A stretch of 64,000 nucleotides of DNA from Shewanella litoralis (GTDB taxonomy: Bacteria; Pseudomonadota; Gammaproteobacteria; Enterobacterales; Shewanellaceae): positions 47,410 through 111,409 of the forward strand of contig NZ_WSRZ01000019.1 of NCBI RefSeq assembly GCF_009828585.1. Direction: 5' to 3'. The translations under genes and the position numbers were made by a program. Every line of letters starts with the position of its first letter. Positions within the stretch are counted from its first letter, which is position 1. Below, one piece after another: positions 1 to 10,266 of this stretch. The notes beneath the pieces were generated by a model. That model ran no database searches and was not told the origin of the DNA. It saw only the letters and a list, made by a program, of their open reading frames with translations.

Positions 1-1
1 G

Positions 2-163
2 ATGAAGATGTTTTCTCAGGTCACGTTAGCCGGCTTTAACCGTCAAACAGGTGTACTGTATCCTGAAGACCAAAAATATCGTATTGAGCGTATTCTCAAT
101 AGCAACGGTCAACAAGTCTCGCAAGGTGACTTACTGTTTGTGATTTCGCCTGTAGAGGCATAA
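2..163 (+). CDS. C-terminal end of a biotin-dependent carboxylase (biotinyl domain), partial
   Basis: Open from the window edge to TAA at 161-163 (53 codons). The first residues read M-K-M-F, the core of the (A/E)MKM biotinylation motif, so the Lys at 5-7 would be the biotinylated residue. The rest reads as the second half of a biotinyl/lipoyl barrel, ending with the typical G-x-x-V-x-x-G-D-L-L-F-V-I strand. I infer the C-terminus of a carboxylase such as the multifunctional acetyl-CoA carboxylase that, from memory, lies upstream of the GGDEF-fusA2 pair in Shewanella. The N-terminal catalytic part is outside the window, so the enzyme's identity is not proved. A strong terminator follows. Confidence 0.65.
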   Translation: MKMFSQVTLAGFNRQTGVLYPEDQKYRIERILNSNGQQVSQGDLLFVISPVEA

Positions 164-190
164 ATCAAACGTTTGAACGTTGAATAACAT

Positions 191-217
191 ACCCGCCGCA
201 AGGCGGGTATTTTTTTG
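191..217 (+). terminator. Rho-independent terminator after the carboxylase gene
   Basis: Stem ACCCGCC / GGCGGGT with a short GCAA-type loop, followed by a T7 tract. It lies 28 bp after the stop codon. Confidence 0.85.
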
Positions 218-290
218 TCATACTTTTGTTGGTATATACTACACTTTTTACGAGGTACACTTTTCGTCCAAATACAATTGGGTGTAAGCA

Positions 291-1742
291 TTGTTTAATC
301 GTAAGAGAATGATATTACTCAGCACACTTTGCATATTCGTATGTATGTGCATTGGTCTTGGCGTGACGCCATCCGTTTTTGCGTTTGCAGAAGCGGATAA
401 CTCGGCTACCGCGACAGATGACTATGTGGTTCGTTATTGTGTTGACCCGGATTGGTTGCCTTACGAGGCCATTATCGATGGACGTCATACCGGAATATCA
501 TCCGATTACCTTAAATTATTAACGGACTATACCGAGCTCAGTTTTGTGCTAGTGCCAACATCATCATGGCGACAGAGCTTGGAGTTACTTCAGCAAGGGC
601 AATGTGAACTCACCCCTATGTTGAATCAAACTCCCAAACGCGACCAATACCTGTTATTTAGCGATATATTCTTTAAATCCCCTAATGTACTTGTGTCACT
701 CAAAACTCAGCCATTTCTGCAAGGCTTTGAACATATCGGTCAACGCACTCTCGCCATTCCAAAAGATTATCGCCTTGTTGAATACATTCAGCAGTTTTAC
801 CCCAATATTAATACTGTGTTAACCAGCAATGAACGTGAAGGCTTAGAGAAAGTGGCTCAAGGTGAAGTGGATGTGTTTGTTGGCTCGATGTTTTCAGTTA
901 ATGCCTATATTCAGCAGCAGGGTCTGACCTCATTAAAAATAGCCGGTTGGGGCGGCCCAGAAGATGAATTGCGTTTAGGCGTGATTCATTCTAAACGTGC
1001 TTTACTTGATAAAATCAACACAGGCTTAGCCAAGATTACTCATGCTGACCACATTTCAATTTATAAGAAATGGCATAACATTACCGTGGTGGAAGACATC
1101 GACTACAGCTTGGTTTTTCAAGTGTTGGGCGTCTTGGGGCTGTTTATCCTCTTTTTACTTTATCGCACTATTTGCGTCACTAAGTACAACTTGCATCTCA
1201 CAGCAAACAACAACGAGTTACAAAAGCTACAGCATGAATTAGAAAGAAAAAACAGCGATTTAGATTTTTTAGCGCAACACGATCCATTAACTAAATTGTA
1301 CAACCGTCATTATTTCAACCAAACCTTTTTGAATGATGATCGTGAATATGGCAATGATGGTGTGAGTCTTATTATAATTGATATCGATTTTTTTAAAGCG
1401 ATTAATGACATGCATGGCCATGCAATGGGCGATAAGGTATTAGTACAGGTTGCTCAAGTGTTGCAAGTATCGGTACGCGACGGTGATGTGGTTGCGCGAT
1501 GGGGAGGCGAAGAGTTTGTGATTGTATGCAAGCATATGGATTTGCAAGGTGCAGCAGAACTTTGTCAACGGATAACCAAAGAGTTAAGTGAATTTTCATT
1601 CCATCAAAAAATCAAAGTGACCTGTAGTTTTGGTGTGGCGCAATTAAATGAACATGAGGCGATTCAAGCCTGTTTCGAACGTGCCGATATGGCCCTGTAC
1701 AAAGCTAAGCAATCTGGGCGTAACCAATACTGCTGCGCGTAA
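291..1742 (+). CDS. Periplasmic-sensor diguanylate cyclase (SBP_bac_3 + GGDEF)
   Basis: 483 aa. An N-terminal signal/TM segment (about 8-32) is followed by a type-3 solute-binding-protein-like sensor (about 45-265: DPDWLPYE, then the aromatic/acidic pattern of amino-acid binding proteins), one TM helix (about 275-295), a short coiled coil (300-330) and a GGDEF domain (335-480). The active motif is GGEEF at residues 405-409, preceded by RDGD at 396-399, a complete RxxD inhibitory I-site, so an active, product-inhibited c-di-GMP synthase is expected. It probably senses a periplasmic small molecule; the ligand is unknown. The long frame begins with TTG at 291. An in-frame ATG at 309 is a plausible alternative, and neither has a convincing ribosome site. 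Confidence 0.88.
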   Translation: MFNRKRMILLSTLCIFVCMCIGLGVTPSVFAFAEADNSATATDDYVVRYCVDPDWLPYEAIIDGRHTGISSDYLKLLTDYTELSFVLVPTSSWRQSLELLQQGQCELTPMLNQTPKRDQYLLFSDIFFKSPNVLVSLKTQPFLQGFEHIGQRTLAIPKDYRLVEYIQQFYPNINTVLTSNEREGLEKVAQGEVDVFVGSMFSVNAYIQQQGLTSLKIAGWGGPEDELRLGVIHSKRALLDKINTGLAKITHADHISIYKKWHNITVVEDIDYSLVFQVLGVLGLFILFLLYRTICVTKYNLHLTANNNELQKLQHELERKNSDLDFLAQHDPLTKLYNRHYFNQTFLNDDREYGNDGVSLIIIDIDFFKAINDMHGHAMGDKVLVQVAQVLQVSVRDGDVVARWGGEEFVIVCKHMDLQGAAELCQRITKELSEFSFHQKIKVTCSFGVAQLNEHEAIQACFERADMALYKAKQSGRNQYCCA

Positions 1743-2263
1743 AACCAAAGTGTTTTGTGTGGTAGTCGTTTCAATTCACGGTAAAAAAACCATGAAAGGT
1801 ATTCGCCAGGTTTATTAATCATCAACACTCACACAATAGTGCAATCCGCCTTTGATTTTTATAATAAAGCTCGATAAAGGTAAATTTTTGTTATATCAGC
1901 AAATAGTTATTTAATGAACTCGTGAGGCAGATAGGTGTTTTAGTTGGTCTTCATCGACAGAGAATTTATGTAAAATGAGCTTATCGAAGTCATTTTTTAG
2001 TAGGAATGGTTTATTTTGGCTTTTTTAGCCCAAAACTCCAATAGATTAAAAAATAATCTATTATTTTTTAATCTATTGTTTTATAGAAAATAACTAGTGT
2101 TTTTTGATGTTTTTTTTGCTAAAAACAAATAAATATTGCACCAGCCATTTGCGCCCAGCAAGGTTCCAATTTACAATATGCGCCTTAATAACCTGATGTG
2201 CGGTGTGTCGGTTCTTTTTCGCATGCTCCGTCTACTTCTTAAACTAATCATTAAAGTTGAATC
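1743..2263. other. Long AT-rich intergenic region upstream of fusA2
   Basis: 520 bp with no credible gene. It is strongly AT-rich from about 1840 to 2130 and contains the 16-bp-arm inverted repeat listed separately. It presumably carries the promoter and leader of the second EF-G gene; I cannot fix a promoter by eye. Confidence 0.6.
2040..2077. repeat. Perfect 16-bp inverted repeat with 6-nt loop
   Basis: Left arm 2040-2055 (AATAGATTAAAAAATA), loop 2056-2061 (ATCTAT), right arm 2062-2077 as its exact reverse complement. It is almost purely A/T, so it is not a usual terminator stem. It lies about 190 bp upstream of fusA2 and could be a cold-sensitive leader hairpin, a protein-binding site or a cruciform-forming AT element. 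Confidence 0.8.
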
Positions 2264-4357
2264 ATGACCGAATTATCCAAATACAGAAACATTGGTATCT
2301 TCGCTCACGTTGACGCGGGTAAAACCACGACCACCGAGCGTATCCTTAAGCTAACCGGTAAGATCCATAAGATCGGTGAAGTACATGATGGTGAATCAAC
2401 CACAGACTTCATGGAACAGGAAGCTGAGCGCGGTATTACCATTCAGTCAGCAGCAGTAAGCTGTTTCTGGAAAGACCACCGTTTCAACGTTATCGACACC
2501 CCAGGCCACGTTGACTTCACCGTTGAAGTTTACCGTTCTCTTAAAGTGCTTGATGGTGGTATCGGTGTATTCTGTGGTTCAGGCGGCGTTGAGCCACAGT
2601 CTGAAACCAACTGGCGTTATGCCAACGATTCTGAAGTTTCGCGTATCATCTTCGTAAACAAGTTAGACCGTATGGGTGCTGACTTCTTACGTGTTGTTAA
2701 GCAAACTAAAGACGTTTTAGCGGCTAACCCACTTGTTATGGTTCTACCAATCGGTATCGAAGACCAGTTCACTGGTGTTGTTGATCTATTAACTCGTAAA
2801 GCGCACATTTGGGATGATTCTGGTTTACCAGAAAACTTCGTAATTCAAGACGTACCAGCTGATATGGTTGACATGGTTGAAGAATACCGTGAAATGTTAA
2901 TCGAAACTGCTGTTGAGCAAGACGATGACGTTATGGAAGCTTACATGGAAGGTGTTGAGCCATCTATGGAAGACATTAAGCGTTGTATCCGTGCTGGTAC
3001 TCGTACAATGGCATTCTTCCCTACATACTGTGGTTCTGCATTTAAGAACAAAGGTATGCAACTATTATTAGACGCAGTTGTTGATTATCTTCCAGATCCA
3101 GTTGAGGTTGATCCACAACCACTGACTGACGAAGAAGGTAACGAGACTGGCGAATTCGCAATCGTTGATGCAGATGCTCCATTAAAAGCGTTAGCATTCA
3201 AGATTATGGATGACCGTTTTGGTGCATTAACATTCGTACGTATCTACTCAGGCCGTTTGAAGAAGGGTGACACCATCCTTAACTCTGCTACTGGCAAAAC
3301 TGAGCGTGTTGGCCGTATGGTTGAGATGCAAGCTAACGAACGTAACGAGTTAGAATCAGCGCAAGCTGGTGATATTATCGCTATCGTTGGCATGAAGAAC
3401 GTGCAAACTGGTCACACGCTATGTGATCCTAAGCATCCATGTACGCTAGAAGCCATGGTGTTCCCAGAGCCAGTTATCTCTATCGCAGTAGCGCCAAAAG
3501 ATAAAGGCGGTTCTGAGAAAATGGGTATCGCTATCGGTAAAATGATTGCAGAAGATCCATCTTTCCGCGTAGAAACTGACGAAGACTCAGGCGAAACCAT
3601 CCTTAAAGGTATGGGTGAGCTTCACTTAGACATTAAAGTAGACATCCTTAAGCGTACTTACGGTGTTGAACTAATCGTAGGTGAGCCGCAAGTTGCTTAC
3701 CGTGAAACTATCACTGCAGAAGTAGAAGATAGCTACACGCACAAGAAACAGTCTGGTGGTTCTGGTCAGTTCGGTAAGATCGACTATAAAATCCGTCCAG
3801 GTGAAGCAAACACTGGTTTCGTGTTCAAATCATCAGTTGTTGGTGGTAACGTACCTAAAGAATTCTGGCCTGCGGTTCAGAAAGGTTTTGGTAGCATGAT
3901 GAACACCGGTACTATCGCTGGCTTCCCAGTGTTAGACGTTGAATTTGAACTAACCGATGGTGCTTTCCACGCGGTTGACTCGTCAGCTATCGCGTTCGAA
4001 ATCGCTGCTAAAGGCGCGTTCCGTCAATCTATCGCTAAAGCTAAACCACAGCTTCTTGAGCCTATCATGAAAGTTGACGTGTTCAGCCCAGATGACAACG
4101 TTGGTGACGTAATTGGTGACCTTAACCGTCGTCGCGGTATGATCAAAGATCAAAACGCTGGTGTTACTGGTGTTCGTATTAAAGCTGACGTACCGTTATC
4201 AGAAATGTTCGGTTATATCGGTTCACTACGTACTATGACTTCTGGTCGTGGCCAATTCTCTATGGAATTTGCTCACTACAGCCCATGTCCTAACAGCGTA
4301 TCTGAAAAAGTAGTTGCTCAAGTTAAAGAGCGTAAGGCTGCTGAAGCTAAGAAGTAA
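2264..4357 (+). CDS. fusA2: Elongation factor G, second copy (EF-G2)
   Basis: 697 aa, full length for EF-G, the ribosomal translocase GTPase. G1 motif AHVDAGKT at 14-21, DTPGH at 78-82, NKLD at 132-135, followed by domains II-V. It is not in a str operon (no rpsL, rpsG or tuf beside it), so it is the stand-alone paralogue found next to lysR and nap genes in Shewanella. Codon use is strongly biased to the codons of highly expressed genes (GGT, CGT, AAC, GAC, GTT), unlike its neighbours, which suggests high expression in some condition. ATG at 2264 lies just after AAAGTTGAATC, a weak ribosome site. Confidence 0.95.
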   Translation: MTELSKYRNIGIFAHVDAGKTTTTERILKLTGKIHKIGEVHDGESTTDFMEQEAERGITIQSAAVSCFWKDHRFNVIDTPGHVDFTVEVYRSLKVLDGGIGVFCGSGGVEPQSETNWRYANDSEVSRIIFVNKLDRMGADFLRVVKQTKDVLAANPLVMVLPIGIEDQFTGVVDLLTRKAHIWDDSGLPENFVIQDVPADMVDMVEEYREMLIETAVEQDDDVMEAYMEGVEPSMEDIKRCIRAGTRTMAFFPTYCGSAFKNKGMQLLLDAVVDYLPDPVEVDPQPLTDEEGNETGEFAIVDADAPLKALAFKIMDDRFGALTFVRIYSGRLKKGDTILNSATGKTERVGRMVEMQANERNELESAQAGDIIAIVGMKNVQTGHTLCDPKHPCTLEAMVFPEPVISIAVAPKDKGGSEKMGIAIGKMIAEDPSFRVETDEDSGETILKGMGELHLDIKVDILKRTYGVELIVGEPQVAYRETITAEVEDSYTHKKQSGGSGQFGKIDYKIRPGEANTGFVFKSSVVGGNVPKEFWPAVQKGFGSMMNTGTIAGFPVLDVEFELTDGAFHAVDSSAIAFEIAAKGAFRQSIAKAKPQLLEPIMKVDVFSPDDNVGDVIGDLNRRRGMIKDQNAGVTGVRIKADVPLSEMFGYIGSLRTMTSGRGQFSMEFAHYSPCPNSVSEKVVAQVKERKAAEAKK

Positions 4358-4378
4358 TTCTTAACTTCCCGCTGATAA

Positions 4379-4407
4379 AAACCGTTGCCTAGGCAGCGGT
4401 TTTTTTA
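4379..4407 (+). terminator. Terminator of fusA2
   Basis: Stem AAACCGTTGCC / GGCAGCGGTTT (one G-U pair) with a two-base loop, then T7. The A-run on its left may let it work for the convergent lysR as well. Confidence 0.85.
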
Positions 4408-4425
4408 TGCCTGCGATTTAGCGCT

Positions 4426-5331
4426 TCATAGCAAAGGATTTTCAGGGTTAGCTGCATTTGGTGTACTGAGCGATAGTAACGCTTGTGCTGGTGGCGTGAG
4501 AGGTAGGTTTTGACGCCATATTAACGCAAGATCCCATGTCATGGCGGGCTGCATTGGTTTGAACACCAGTTTACTTGTGGTTAAACGTTGGCAAATCGGC
4601 TCTGGTAATATGGCTACGCCCATATTGGCCTCAACCATCGCGGCGATAAAGTCCCATTGTCCGCTTCGAAAAGCAATATTAAGCTGAACCCCGGCTTTGC
4701 GGCTAAGTCTATTAATCAATTTGGCTAACGAAAAGTCTTCGTTGTATAAAATAAATGGATATGATTCAAAGTCGTGCCAGTTAATTTCAGCTTGGCTGGC
4801 TAACGGGTGTCCTTCTGGAAGGCAGGCAAGTAAAGGGTACTTAGTGAGTAGTTGGCTCGACAACTCAGTTTTGTGGGTTGTAGGCAGTGCTGTGAACGCG
4901 ATATCAAGGCTATTGTTGATTAAGGCTTGCTCACAGCCAAAACCGCCATACTCGTACATCTGTAATTCTATTCCTGGGTATTGCTGACGATAACGGGTCA
5001 ATAATCCAATAATTAGACTGCTCATCATAGGGCAAACCCCAAGCCGCAGTTGTCCTGATTTTAGGCCGCGTAAATTGCTCATATCTTCTTGAAGACGATG
5101 CCAGTGACCTAATATCTCCTGCGCACTTTGGGCAAAAATACGACCGGCTTGAGTCAGTTCGACACTTTGATTATTGCGGATCAGCAATTGTTCGCCAATA
5201 TTGTCTTCTATACGCTGAATAATTTTGCTCAATGTAGGTTGAGTCATAAAGCACTTTTGTGCGGCTCTGGTGAAGTTTTCTGTCTCAACAATGGTCAGAA
5301 AACAGCGTAAGCTCTTGATTGGTATATTCAT
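4426..5331 (-). CDS. LysR-family transcriptional regulator
   Basis: 301 aa. N-terminal winged HTH (about 3-62; FTRAAQKCFMTQPTLSKIIQ is the recognition region) and a C-terminal periplasmic-binding-like co-inducer domain (about 90-295). The target is unknown. The gene is divergent from the 50-aa small ORF at 5426, and LysR regulators often control the divergent gene, so that ORF or an overlapping RNA is the first candidate target. It is the neighbour of nap in Shewanella, but the nap operon ends convergently with the small ORF and is probably not a direct target. Confidence 0.9.
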   Translation of the reverse strand: MNIPIKSLRCFLTIVETENFTRAAQKCFMTQPTLSKIIQRIEDNIGEQLLIRNNQSVELTQAGRIFAQSAQEILGHWHRLQEDMSNLRGLKSGQLRLGVCPMMSSLIIGLLTRYRQQYPGIELQMYEYGGFGCEQALINNSLDIAFTALPTTHKTELSSQLLTKYPLLACLPEGHPLASQAEINWHDFESYPFILYNEDFSLAKLINRLSRKAGVQLNIAFRSGQWDFIAAMVEANMGVAILPEPICQRLTTSKLVFKPMQPAMTWDLALIWRQNLPLTPPAQALLSLSTPNAANPENPLL

Positions 5332-5425
5332 GCGATTTTGGAATCCAGTAAGAGTTAATTATTCATTTTACTGATAAACCGTAAACGATTACTTTGAACT
5401 CGTTAACAGAAACGGAGTAATCATC

Positions 5426-5578
5426 ATGAAATCAATTTCAAGTTTATGGGTTGGCGCATTGTGGCAAGCTGCGATGCCAGAAGTGCATGAAGTGCAGTCT
5501 TCAAATGCATCACAAACGGCAGCAGAGCCCAATTCACAAGCTACACAACAAGTACCACAAACCATTAACCCAGCATAA
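5426..5578 (+). CDS. Small 50-aa protein of unknown function, divergent from lysR
   Basis: ATG at 5426 lies behind a good ribosome site (ACGGAG, 8 nt upstream). The frame reads MKSISSLWVGALWQAAMPEV and continues in a Gln/Ala/Ser-rich tail, ending ...TINPA. It is too short for a standard gene call. Its stop codon (5576-5578) lies in the loop of a rho-independent terminator, so gene and terminator form a compact transcription unit. A short amphipathic N-terminus (SISSLWVGALW) might touch the membrane. The alternative is that the transcript acts as an sRNA. I do not recognise a family. Confidence 0.5.
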   Translation: MKSISSLWVGALWQAAMPEVHEVQSSNASQTAAEPNSQATQQVPQTINPA

Positions 5579-5590
5579 GCTGGGTTTTTT
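5567..5590 (+). terminator. Terminator overlapping the end of the 50-aa ORF
   Basis: Stem AACCCAGC (5567-5574), loop ATAA, GCTGGGTT (5579-5586), then a T tract. The TAA stop lies in the loop. Confidence 0.85.
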
Positions 5591-5623
5591 ATTGGAGATC
5601 ACATCGCAATAAGTATTAGCCCC

Positions 5624-5650
5624 AAAAAAGCCGCTTGCAATACAAGCGGC
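5624..5650 (-). terminator. Terminator of the nap operon
   Basis: Read on the minus strand: GCCGCTTG, 5-nt loop, CAAGCGGC, then T6. It lies about 30 bp beyond the napB stop. Confidence 0.85.
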
Positions 5651-5680
5651 ACACGTCATCATCGGGGGGAGGGAAGTTGA

Positions 5681-6106
5681 CTAGTTAAAGGTGTTTTCTA
5701 CCAGTTGCTGTTTATTTTCAGCTTGTGGTACATGACACTGATCGCAAAAATAGTACATGCCTTTTACGGTGCCTTTGTCGTCCATCACATGTGATGTATC
5801 GACTGGTGTTGCTTTCATACGCTTAGCTTTATCCCAGCTGTGGCAGCTTAAACAACCATTTTTATCCGTGCTGATTGAGTAGGTCGCTTTATGCGGAATA
5901 ATCGGTGGTTGATGTACAAAAGTTCGCTCGACTGATTTACCACGATTTGGATAAACGGGCATTTCATCAGCAGGGCGTACATCGGTCACTTGTGACTCAC
6001 CAGCTAATGATGACAATTTTACAGGCTCAGGATTAGCCTGGGCTTGTTGACCTGAGTAAGCGCTAATCGCTAGCATTACGGCTGCTAAAGTGATTAATTT
6101 TTTCAT
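5681..6106 (-). CDS. napB: Periplasmic nitrate reductase, dihaem cytochrome c subunit NapB
   Basis: 141 aa, the usual NapB length. Sec signal peptide (about 1-24, ending Q-A-Q-A). Two c-haem sites, CLSCH at 85-89 and CDQCH at 121-125, with distal His candidates near 65, 72 and 106. NapB passes electrons from the quinol side (NapGH, or CymA in Shewanella) to the NapA catalytic subunit in the periplasm. Its ATG overlaps the napH stop by 4 bp, so translation is coupled. It is the last gene of napAGHB. Confidence 0.96.
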   Translation of the reverse strand: MKKLITLAAVMLAISAYSGQQAQANPEPVKLSSLAGESQVTDVRPADEMPVYPNRGKSVERTFVHQPPIIPHKATYSISTDKNGCLSCHSWDKAKRMKATPVDTSHVMDDKGTVKGMYYFCDQCHVPQAENKQQLVENTFN

Positions 6107-7017
6107 AACTTGCTCTCCACCTTAAGAGGAATTCTGTTCGAATATTTTGAATTAAATCGGTTTTTATATTGGAATACGCGCGGTGCACAAACATCAATAC
6201 AACGGCCACACAAGGTACAGTCACTGTTTAATATAAATGGCTGAGTACTGCCTTTTTTGAGGACAGGTTTTAATACCTGGCGCTCAGGGCAAACGGTAAA
6301 ACAGTCCATGCAGTTATTACATGCATCAGCACGCACAGCGGCTATTTTGACTGGACTCACTTTACCAATTAGTGAAAATAACGCCCCTGTTGGACATAAG
6401 TGGCTACACCAAGCTCGTTCAACCACAAAGGTGTCGAGCAAAAAAATCACGACCAATACCCATAACCCACTGCTTGCGCCAAACAATAGCGCGCGGTAGA
6501 CCACAGGTACTGGGTTTAACCATTCCCACACAGTAAAACCTGTGAAAATGGGTAATATCAACACAAGTGTTAGCATGTAATAGCGCAGGTTTTGCGGTAT
6601 TTCGCTGGTGCGAGGCAATGATAATGTTCGCCTAACCCAACTTGCCAAATCGGTGATGATATTCACTGGACATACCCAACTGCAAAATACTCTTCCGCCT
6701 AATAGAGCGTAGATGCCAACAACGATGATGGCTCCCAGTAATAAGCTTAACTCAGGCCAATGGCCACTCATAAGCACTTGCAATATGGCTAAGGGATCAC
6801 TTAGTGGGACAGTGTCCAGAAATAAACTGCTTGAGAGGTTTCCTTTAAAAAGCCACAGCCCTAAAAAAGGGCCAATGGCAAATAAGCTTAATACGCTTAA
6901 CTGTGACAATCTGCGAAGAATAAGCAAGCGGTGTGCTCGCCACCACCCTAATTCTTCGACCGCGTCACTCGCAAAGCGTGTAGCTGATTTAGAGGTTGAG
7001 CTATGTTTGCTGCTCAT
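6103..7017 (-). CDS. napH: Quinol dehydrogenase membrane ferredoxin NapH
   Basis: 304 aa. Several TM helices (about 30-50, 85-105, 145-165, 180-200). Cytoplasmic CxxxCP motifs (FCSWVCP, CSHLCP) and two C-terminal [4Fe-4S] motifs (CNNCMDCFTVCP, CTLCGRCIDVC). With NapG it forms a quinol-oxidising module that feeds the periplasmic nitrate reductase. It overlaps napG upstream and napB downstream by 4 bp each, a tightly coupled operon. Confidence 0.96.
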   Translation of the reverse strand: MSSKHSSTSKSATRFASDAVEELGWWRAHRLLILRRLSQLSVLSLFAIGPFLGLWLFKGNLSSSLFLDTVPLSDPLAILQVLMSGHWPELSLLLGAIIVVGIYALLGGRVFCSWVCPVNIITDLASWVRRTLSLPRTSEIPQNLRYYMLTLVLILPIFTGFTVWEWLNPVPVVYRALLFGASSGLWVLVVIFLLDTFVVERAWCSHLCPTGALFSLIGKVSPVKIAAVRADACNNCMDCFTVCPERQVLKPVLKKGSTQPFILNSDCTLCGRCIDVCAPRVFQYKNRFNSKYSNRIPLKVESKL

Positions 7018-7748
7018 AGTGACAACCCTTTATTTAACATCTCAAGTGTGGTTTCTTCGGTGTGTTGATAGGTGTCATGAGCTGCCGACTTACCCAGTGC
7101 TATGTGGCTTGGTAATACTTTTATCACTGCTTGTTCTGTCACGCAGGCATGTTCACATTTGCCACATCCCGTACATACATCTGGGTTGATAGTGGGTAAA
7201 AACATTGCATGGTGACCGCTTTTCTCATTACGTTGCAGCTCTAATGTGATGGCTTTATCGATTAGCGGGCAAACCCGGTAACAAACATCACAGCGTAAAC
7301 CTCTATAGTTAAGACAGTTTTTCTCGTCTATCAGTACTGCTATGCCCATTTTTGCGTCGTCGATATTGTCCAGTTTGTGATCAAGCGACCCACTTGGGCA
7401 GGCTTGAACACATGGAATATCATCACACATTTCGCAGGCAATGCCTCGCGCAGTAAAGAATGGTGTACCCGTTGCAGCGCCGTCAAACCAGCGAGCCAGT
7501 TTGAGGGTGTCGTAGGGGCAAGCCTCTACACACAGGCCGCAGCGAACACACGCTGAGAGAAAGTCGTCTTCTGCCAATGCTCCAGGCGGGCGAATAGCAA
7601 ATGGGTCCAGTTGGCGAGATTGGGTAGCAACTGTTGTTAGCCCCAATCCGACCATACCCATTACACAACTGGCTTTTGCTGTTGTGGCCAGAAACTGCCT
7701 ACGGTTTACACCGTTAACACTTGCTGATTTGCTATTGGCTTTGCTCAT
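7014..7748 (-). CDS. napG: Ferredoxin-type protein NapG
   Basis: 244 aa. N-terminal twin-arginine signal (N-R-R-Q-F-L-A), so it is exported folded. Four Fe-S cysteine clusters are visible: CVRCGLCVEACP, CEMCDDIPCVQACP, CDVCYRVCP and CTGCGKCEHAC. It is the partner of NapH in electron transfer from quinol to NapB/NapA. It begins 34 bp after napA. Confidence 0.95.
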   Translation of the reverse strand: MSKANSKSASVNGVNRRQFLATTAKASCVMGMVGLGLTTVATQSRQLDPFAIRPPGALAEDDFLSACVRCGLCVEACPYDTLKLARWFDGAATGTPFFTARGIACEMCDDIPCVQACPSGSLDHKLDNIDDAKMGIAVLIDEKNCLNYRGLRCDVCYRVCPLIDKAITLELQRNEKSGHHAMFLPTINPDVCTGCGKCEHACVTEQAVIKVLPSHIALGKSAAHDTYQHTEETTLEMLNKGLSL

Positions 7749-7782
7749 AACATCACTTTCCGTTTATGCACTAGAGTATCGA

Positions 7783-10266
7783 TTAAGCTTTCATGACTTT
7801 TACTGGACACTTCTTGAAATCTGTCTCTTTTGACAGCGGATCGGTTGCATCGAGTAATAGCTTGTTCACTAATTGGCGCGCATCAAAGAACGGCATAAAG
7901 ACGACCCCTCTAGGTGGTTTGTTACGACCTTTGGTTTCAACACGCGTTTTGACTTCGCCGCGAGGCGAGGCCACGACAACTTCGTCACCGCGTTGCAAAC
8001 CACGTACTTTAGCGTCTTCTGGGTGCATAAAGATTTGAGCATCAGAATAAGCGCGTTGTAGCTCTGGTACGCGGGCTGTCATTGAACCTGTGTGCCAATG
8101 TTCAAGCACTCGACCCGTTGACATCCATAGGTCATACTCTTTGTTTGGCTCTTCAGCTGCTGGCTCATAAGGCAGAGCAAAAATAACCGCTCGTCCGTCT
8201 GGCTTACCGTAAAAGTTGAAGCCTTCGCCAGCTTTAACATAAGGATCGCTACCTTCAACAAAGCGACGTAAGGTTTCTTTACCATCAATGACTGGCCAGC
8301 GCTTACCACGGTTTTCATGGTAGTTGTCAAAGGCGTCTAAATCGTGGGCATGGCCGCGACCAAACTGGGCATATTCTTCGAAAATACCTTTTTGTAGATA
8401 GAAGCCAAAGTGCTCACTTTCATCGTTGTAGGCACCTTTGCATTGATCTTTCGGGAATTTGTTGATTTCACCGTTAGCAAACAGTATGTCGAATAAGGTT
8501 TTATCGGCAACATCTGGTTGCTTGGCTATTAACTCTGCTGGCCATACTTCTGACACTTTAAAGCGTTTTGAGAATTCAACTAACTGCCATAAATCTGAAG
8601 TCGCGCCTTCTGGTGGCTTAACTTGTTGATGCCAAAAATGGGTGCGTCGTTCAGCATTACCATATGCGCCTTCTTTCTCAACCCACATCGCGGTAGGTAA
8701 AATTAAATCAGCCGCCATTGCGGTAACGGTTGGGTATGGGTCAGACACAACAATAAAGTTTTCTGGGTTACGGAAACCTGGGTAAATCTCATCGTTGATA
8801 TTAGGACCGGCTTGCATGTTGTTGGTACACATGGTCCAGTAGCAATTTAATTTGCCATCTTTTAACATTCGGCTTTGCAATACTGCGTGATACCCAGGTG
8901 TTGCTGGAATGGTGCCTGCTGGTACTTTCCATAACTTTTCAGTAATCTCACGGTGTTTATCGTTATTCACTACCATGTCTGCAGGTAAGCGGTGAGCGAA
9001 TGTGCCCACTTCACGTGCGGTGCCACAAGCTGATGGTTGGCCTGTAAGCGAGAATGGACTGTTACCAGGAGTGGCAATTTTGCCGGTTAATAAGTGGATG
9101 TTGTAGAGCATATTATTAGCCCATACGCCACGAGTATGTTGGTTAATGCCCATGGTCCATAAGCTCATAACTTTTTGCTTAGGGTCGGCATAAACTTTGG
9201 CTAACGTAATGAGGTTTTCAACCGCAACACCGCTCATTTCTGAGGCGTATTCAACAGTGTAAGTACTGACAAATTTAGCGTATTCTTCAAAACTAATGGG
9301 TTTAGCACCACCATCACCAGGGTTTTTCGCTTTCTTTTCTAATGGGTGTTCTGGGCGTAAACCATAACCAATGTCGGTGACACCAAGAGCAAAGTTAGTG
9401 TGTTTACTGACAAAGTCTTTGTTCACTGCATTGTTTTGAATAATGTAATTAGCAATAAAGTTTAAAATCACAAGGTCAGTTTGTGGTTTAAAAATCATTG
9501 GGTTATCAGCAAGGTCGAAGCTGCGGTTTTCGTATGTTGATAACACATGTACTTTGGCGTCTTTGTGGCTTAAGCGACGGTCAGTTAAGCGAGCCCATAA
9601 AATAGGGTGCATTTCTGCCATGTTAGCGCCCCAAAGCACAAAGTTGTCGCCAGCTTCAATGTCGTCATAACAGCCCATAGGCTCATCGATACCGAAGGTA
9701 CGCATAAAGCCACCAACAGCAGAGGCCATGCAGTGACGCGCATTAGGGTCGATATTGTTAGTTAAGAAACCTGCTTTATGAAGTTTAGATGCAGCGTAAC
9801 CTTCCCAAATTGTCCATTGACCAGAACCGAACATCCCGACAGAGGTTGGGCCCTTTTTAGCAATACTGGCTTTCCATTTTTCAGCCATGGTGTCGAATGC
9901 GACATCCCAGCTAACAGGGGTAAAGTCGCCTTCTTTATCGTATTTGCCATCTTTCATTCTGAGTAATGGCGAGGTAAGGCGGTCTTTGCCGTACATGATT
10001 TTTGATAAAAAGTAGCCTTTAATACAATTTAGGCCTTTATTTACAGGGCTTTCTGGATCGCCTTTAGTGGCGACCACTTTGCCATTTTTGGTTCCGACCA
10101 ATACGCTACAGCCGACTCCACAAAAACGACATGGGGCTTTGTCCCATGTAATGTCCGTTTTGCCTTCTGCGGCGTGAACCATATTAATTGGAATAGCGAT
10201 ACCCACAGCCGACGCTGCTGCGGCAGCGGCGTTGGCTTTTAAAAACTCGCGACGGCTTATGCTCAT
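7783..10266 (-). CDS. napA: Periplasmic nitrate reductase catalytic subunit NapA
   Basis: 827 aa from the ATG at 10266. I prefer this to the GTG at 10278 because an AGGA ribosome site sits 5-6 nt before the ATG. Tat signal S-R-R-E-F-L-K at the N-terminus. [4Fe-4S] ligands Cys46, Cys49, Cys53 and Cys81 (numbered from this ATG). The probable Mo-ligand Cys is in NARHCMASA, near 179. It is a bis-MGD enzyme reducing nitrate to nitrite in the periplasm and is first in the operon napA-G-H-B. The cytoplasmic chaperone gene napD, which as I recall precedes napA in Shewanella nap-beta operons, is not present here. Confidence 0.97.
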   Translation of the reverse strand: MSISRREFLKANAAAAAASAVGIAIPINMVHAAEGKTDITWDKAPCRFCGVGCSVLVGTKNGKVVATKGDPESPVNKGLNCIKGYFLSKIMYGKDRLTSPLLRMKDGKYDKEGDFTPVSWDVAFDTMAEKWKASIAKKGPTSVGMFGSGQWTIWEGYAASKLHKAGFLTNNIDPNARHCMASAVGGFMRTFGIDEPMGCYDDIEAGDNFVLWGANMAEMHPILWARLTDRRLSHKDAKVHVLSTYENRSFDLADNPMIFKPQTDLVILNFIANYIIQNNAVNKDFVSKHTNFALGVTDIGYGLRPEHPLEKKAKNPGDGGAKPISFEEYAKFVSTYTVEYASEMSGVAVENLITLAKVYADPKQKVMSLWTMGINQHTRGVWANNMLYNIHLLTGKIATPGNSPFSLTGQPSACGTAREVGTFAHRLPADMVVNNDKHREITEKLWKVPAGTIPATPGYHAVLQSRMLKDGKLNCYWTMCTNNMQAGPNINDEIYPGFRNPENFIVVSDPYPTVTAMAADLILPTAMWVEKEGAYGNAERRTHFWHQQVKPPEGATSDLWQLVEFSKRFKVSEVWPAELIAKQPDVADKTLFDILFANGEINKFPKDQCKGAYNDESEHFGFYLQKGIFEEYAQFGRGHAHDLDAFDNYHENRGKRWPVIDGKETLRRFVEGSDPYVKAGEGFNFYGKPDGRAVIFALPYEPAAEEPNKEYDLWMSTGRVLEHWHTGSMTARVPELQRAYSDAQIFMHPEDAKVRGLQRGDEVVVASPRGEVKTRVETKGRNKPPRGVVFMPFFDARQLVNKLLLDATDPLSKETDFKKCPVKVMKA

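Noticed and set aside
1042-1599. Frames of 65-66 codons on both strands inside the GGDEF gene
   Set aside because: Shadows of the real coding frame with no supporting features; the same applies to similar frames inside fusA2, napA, putA, lysS and other long genes.
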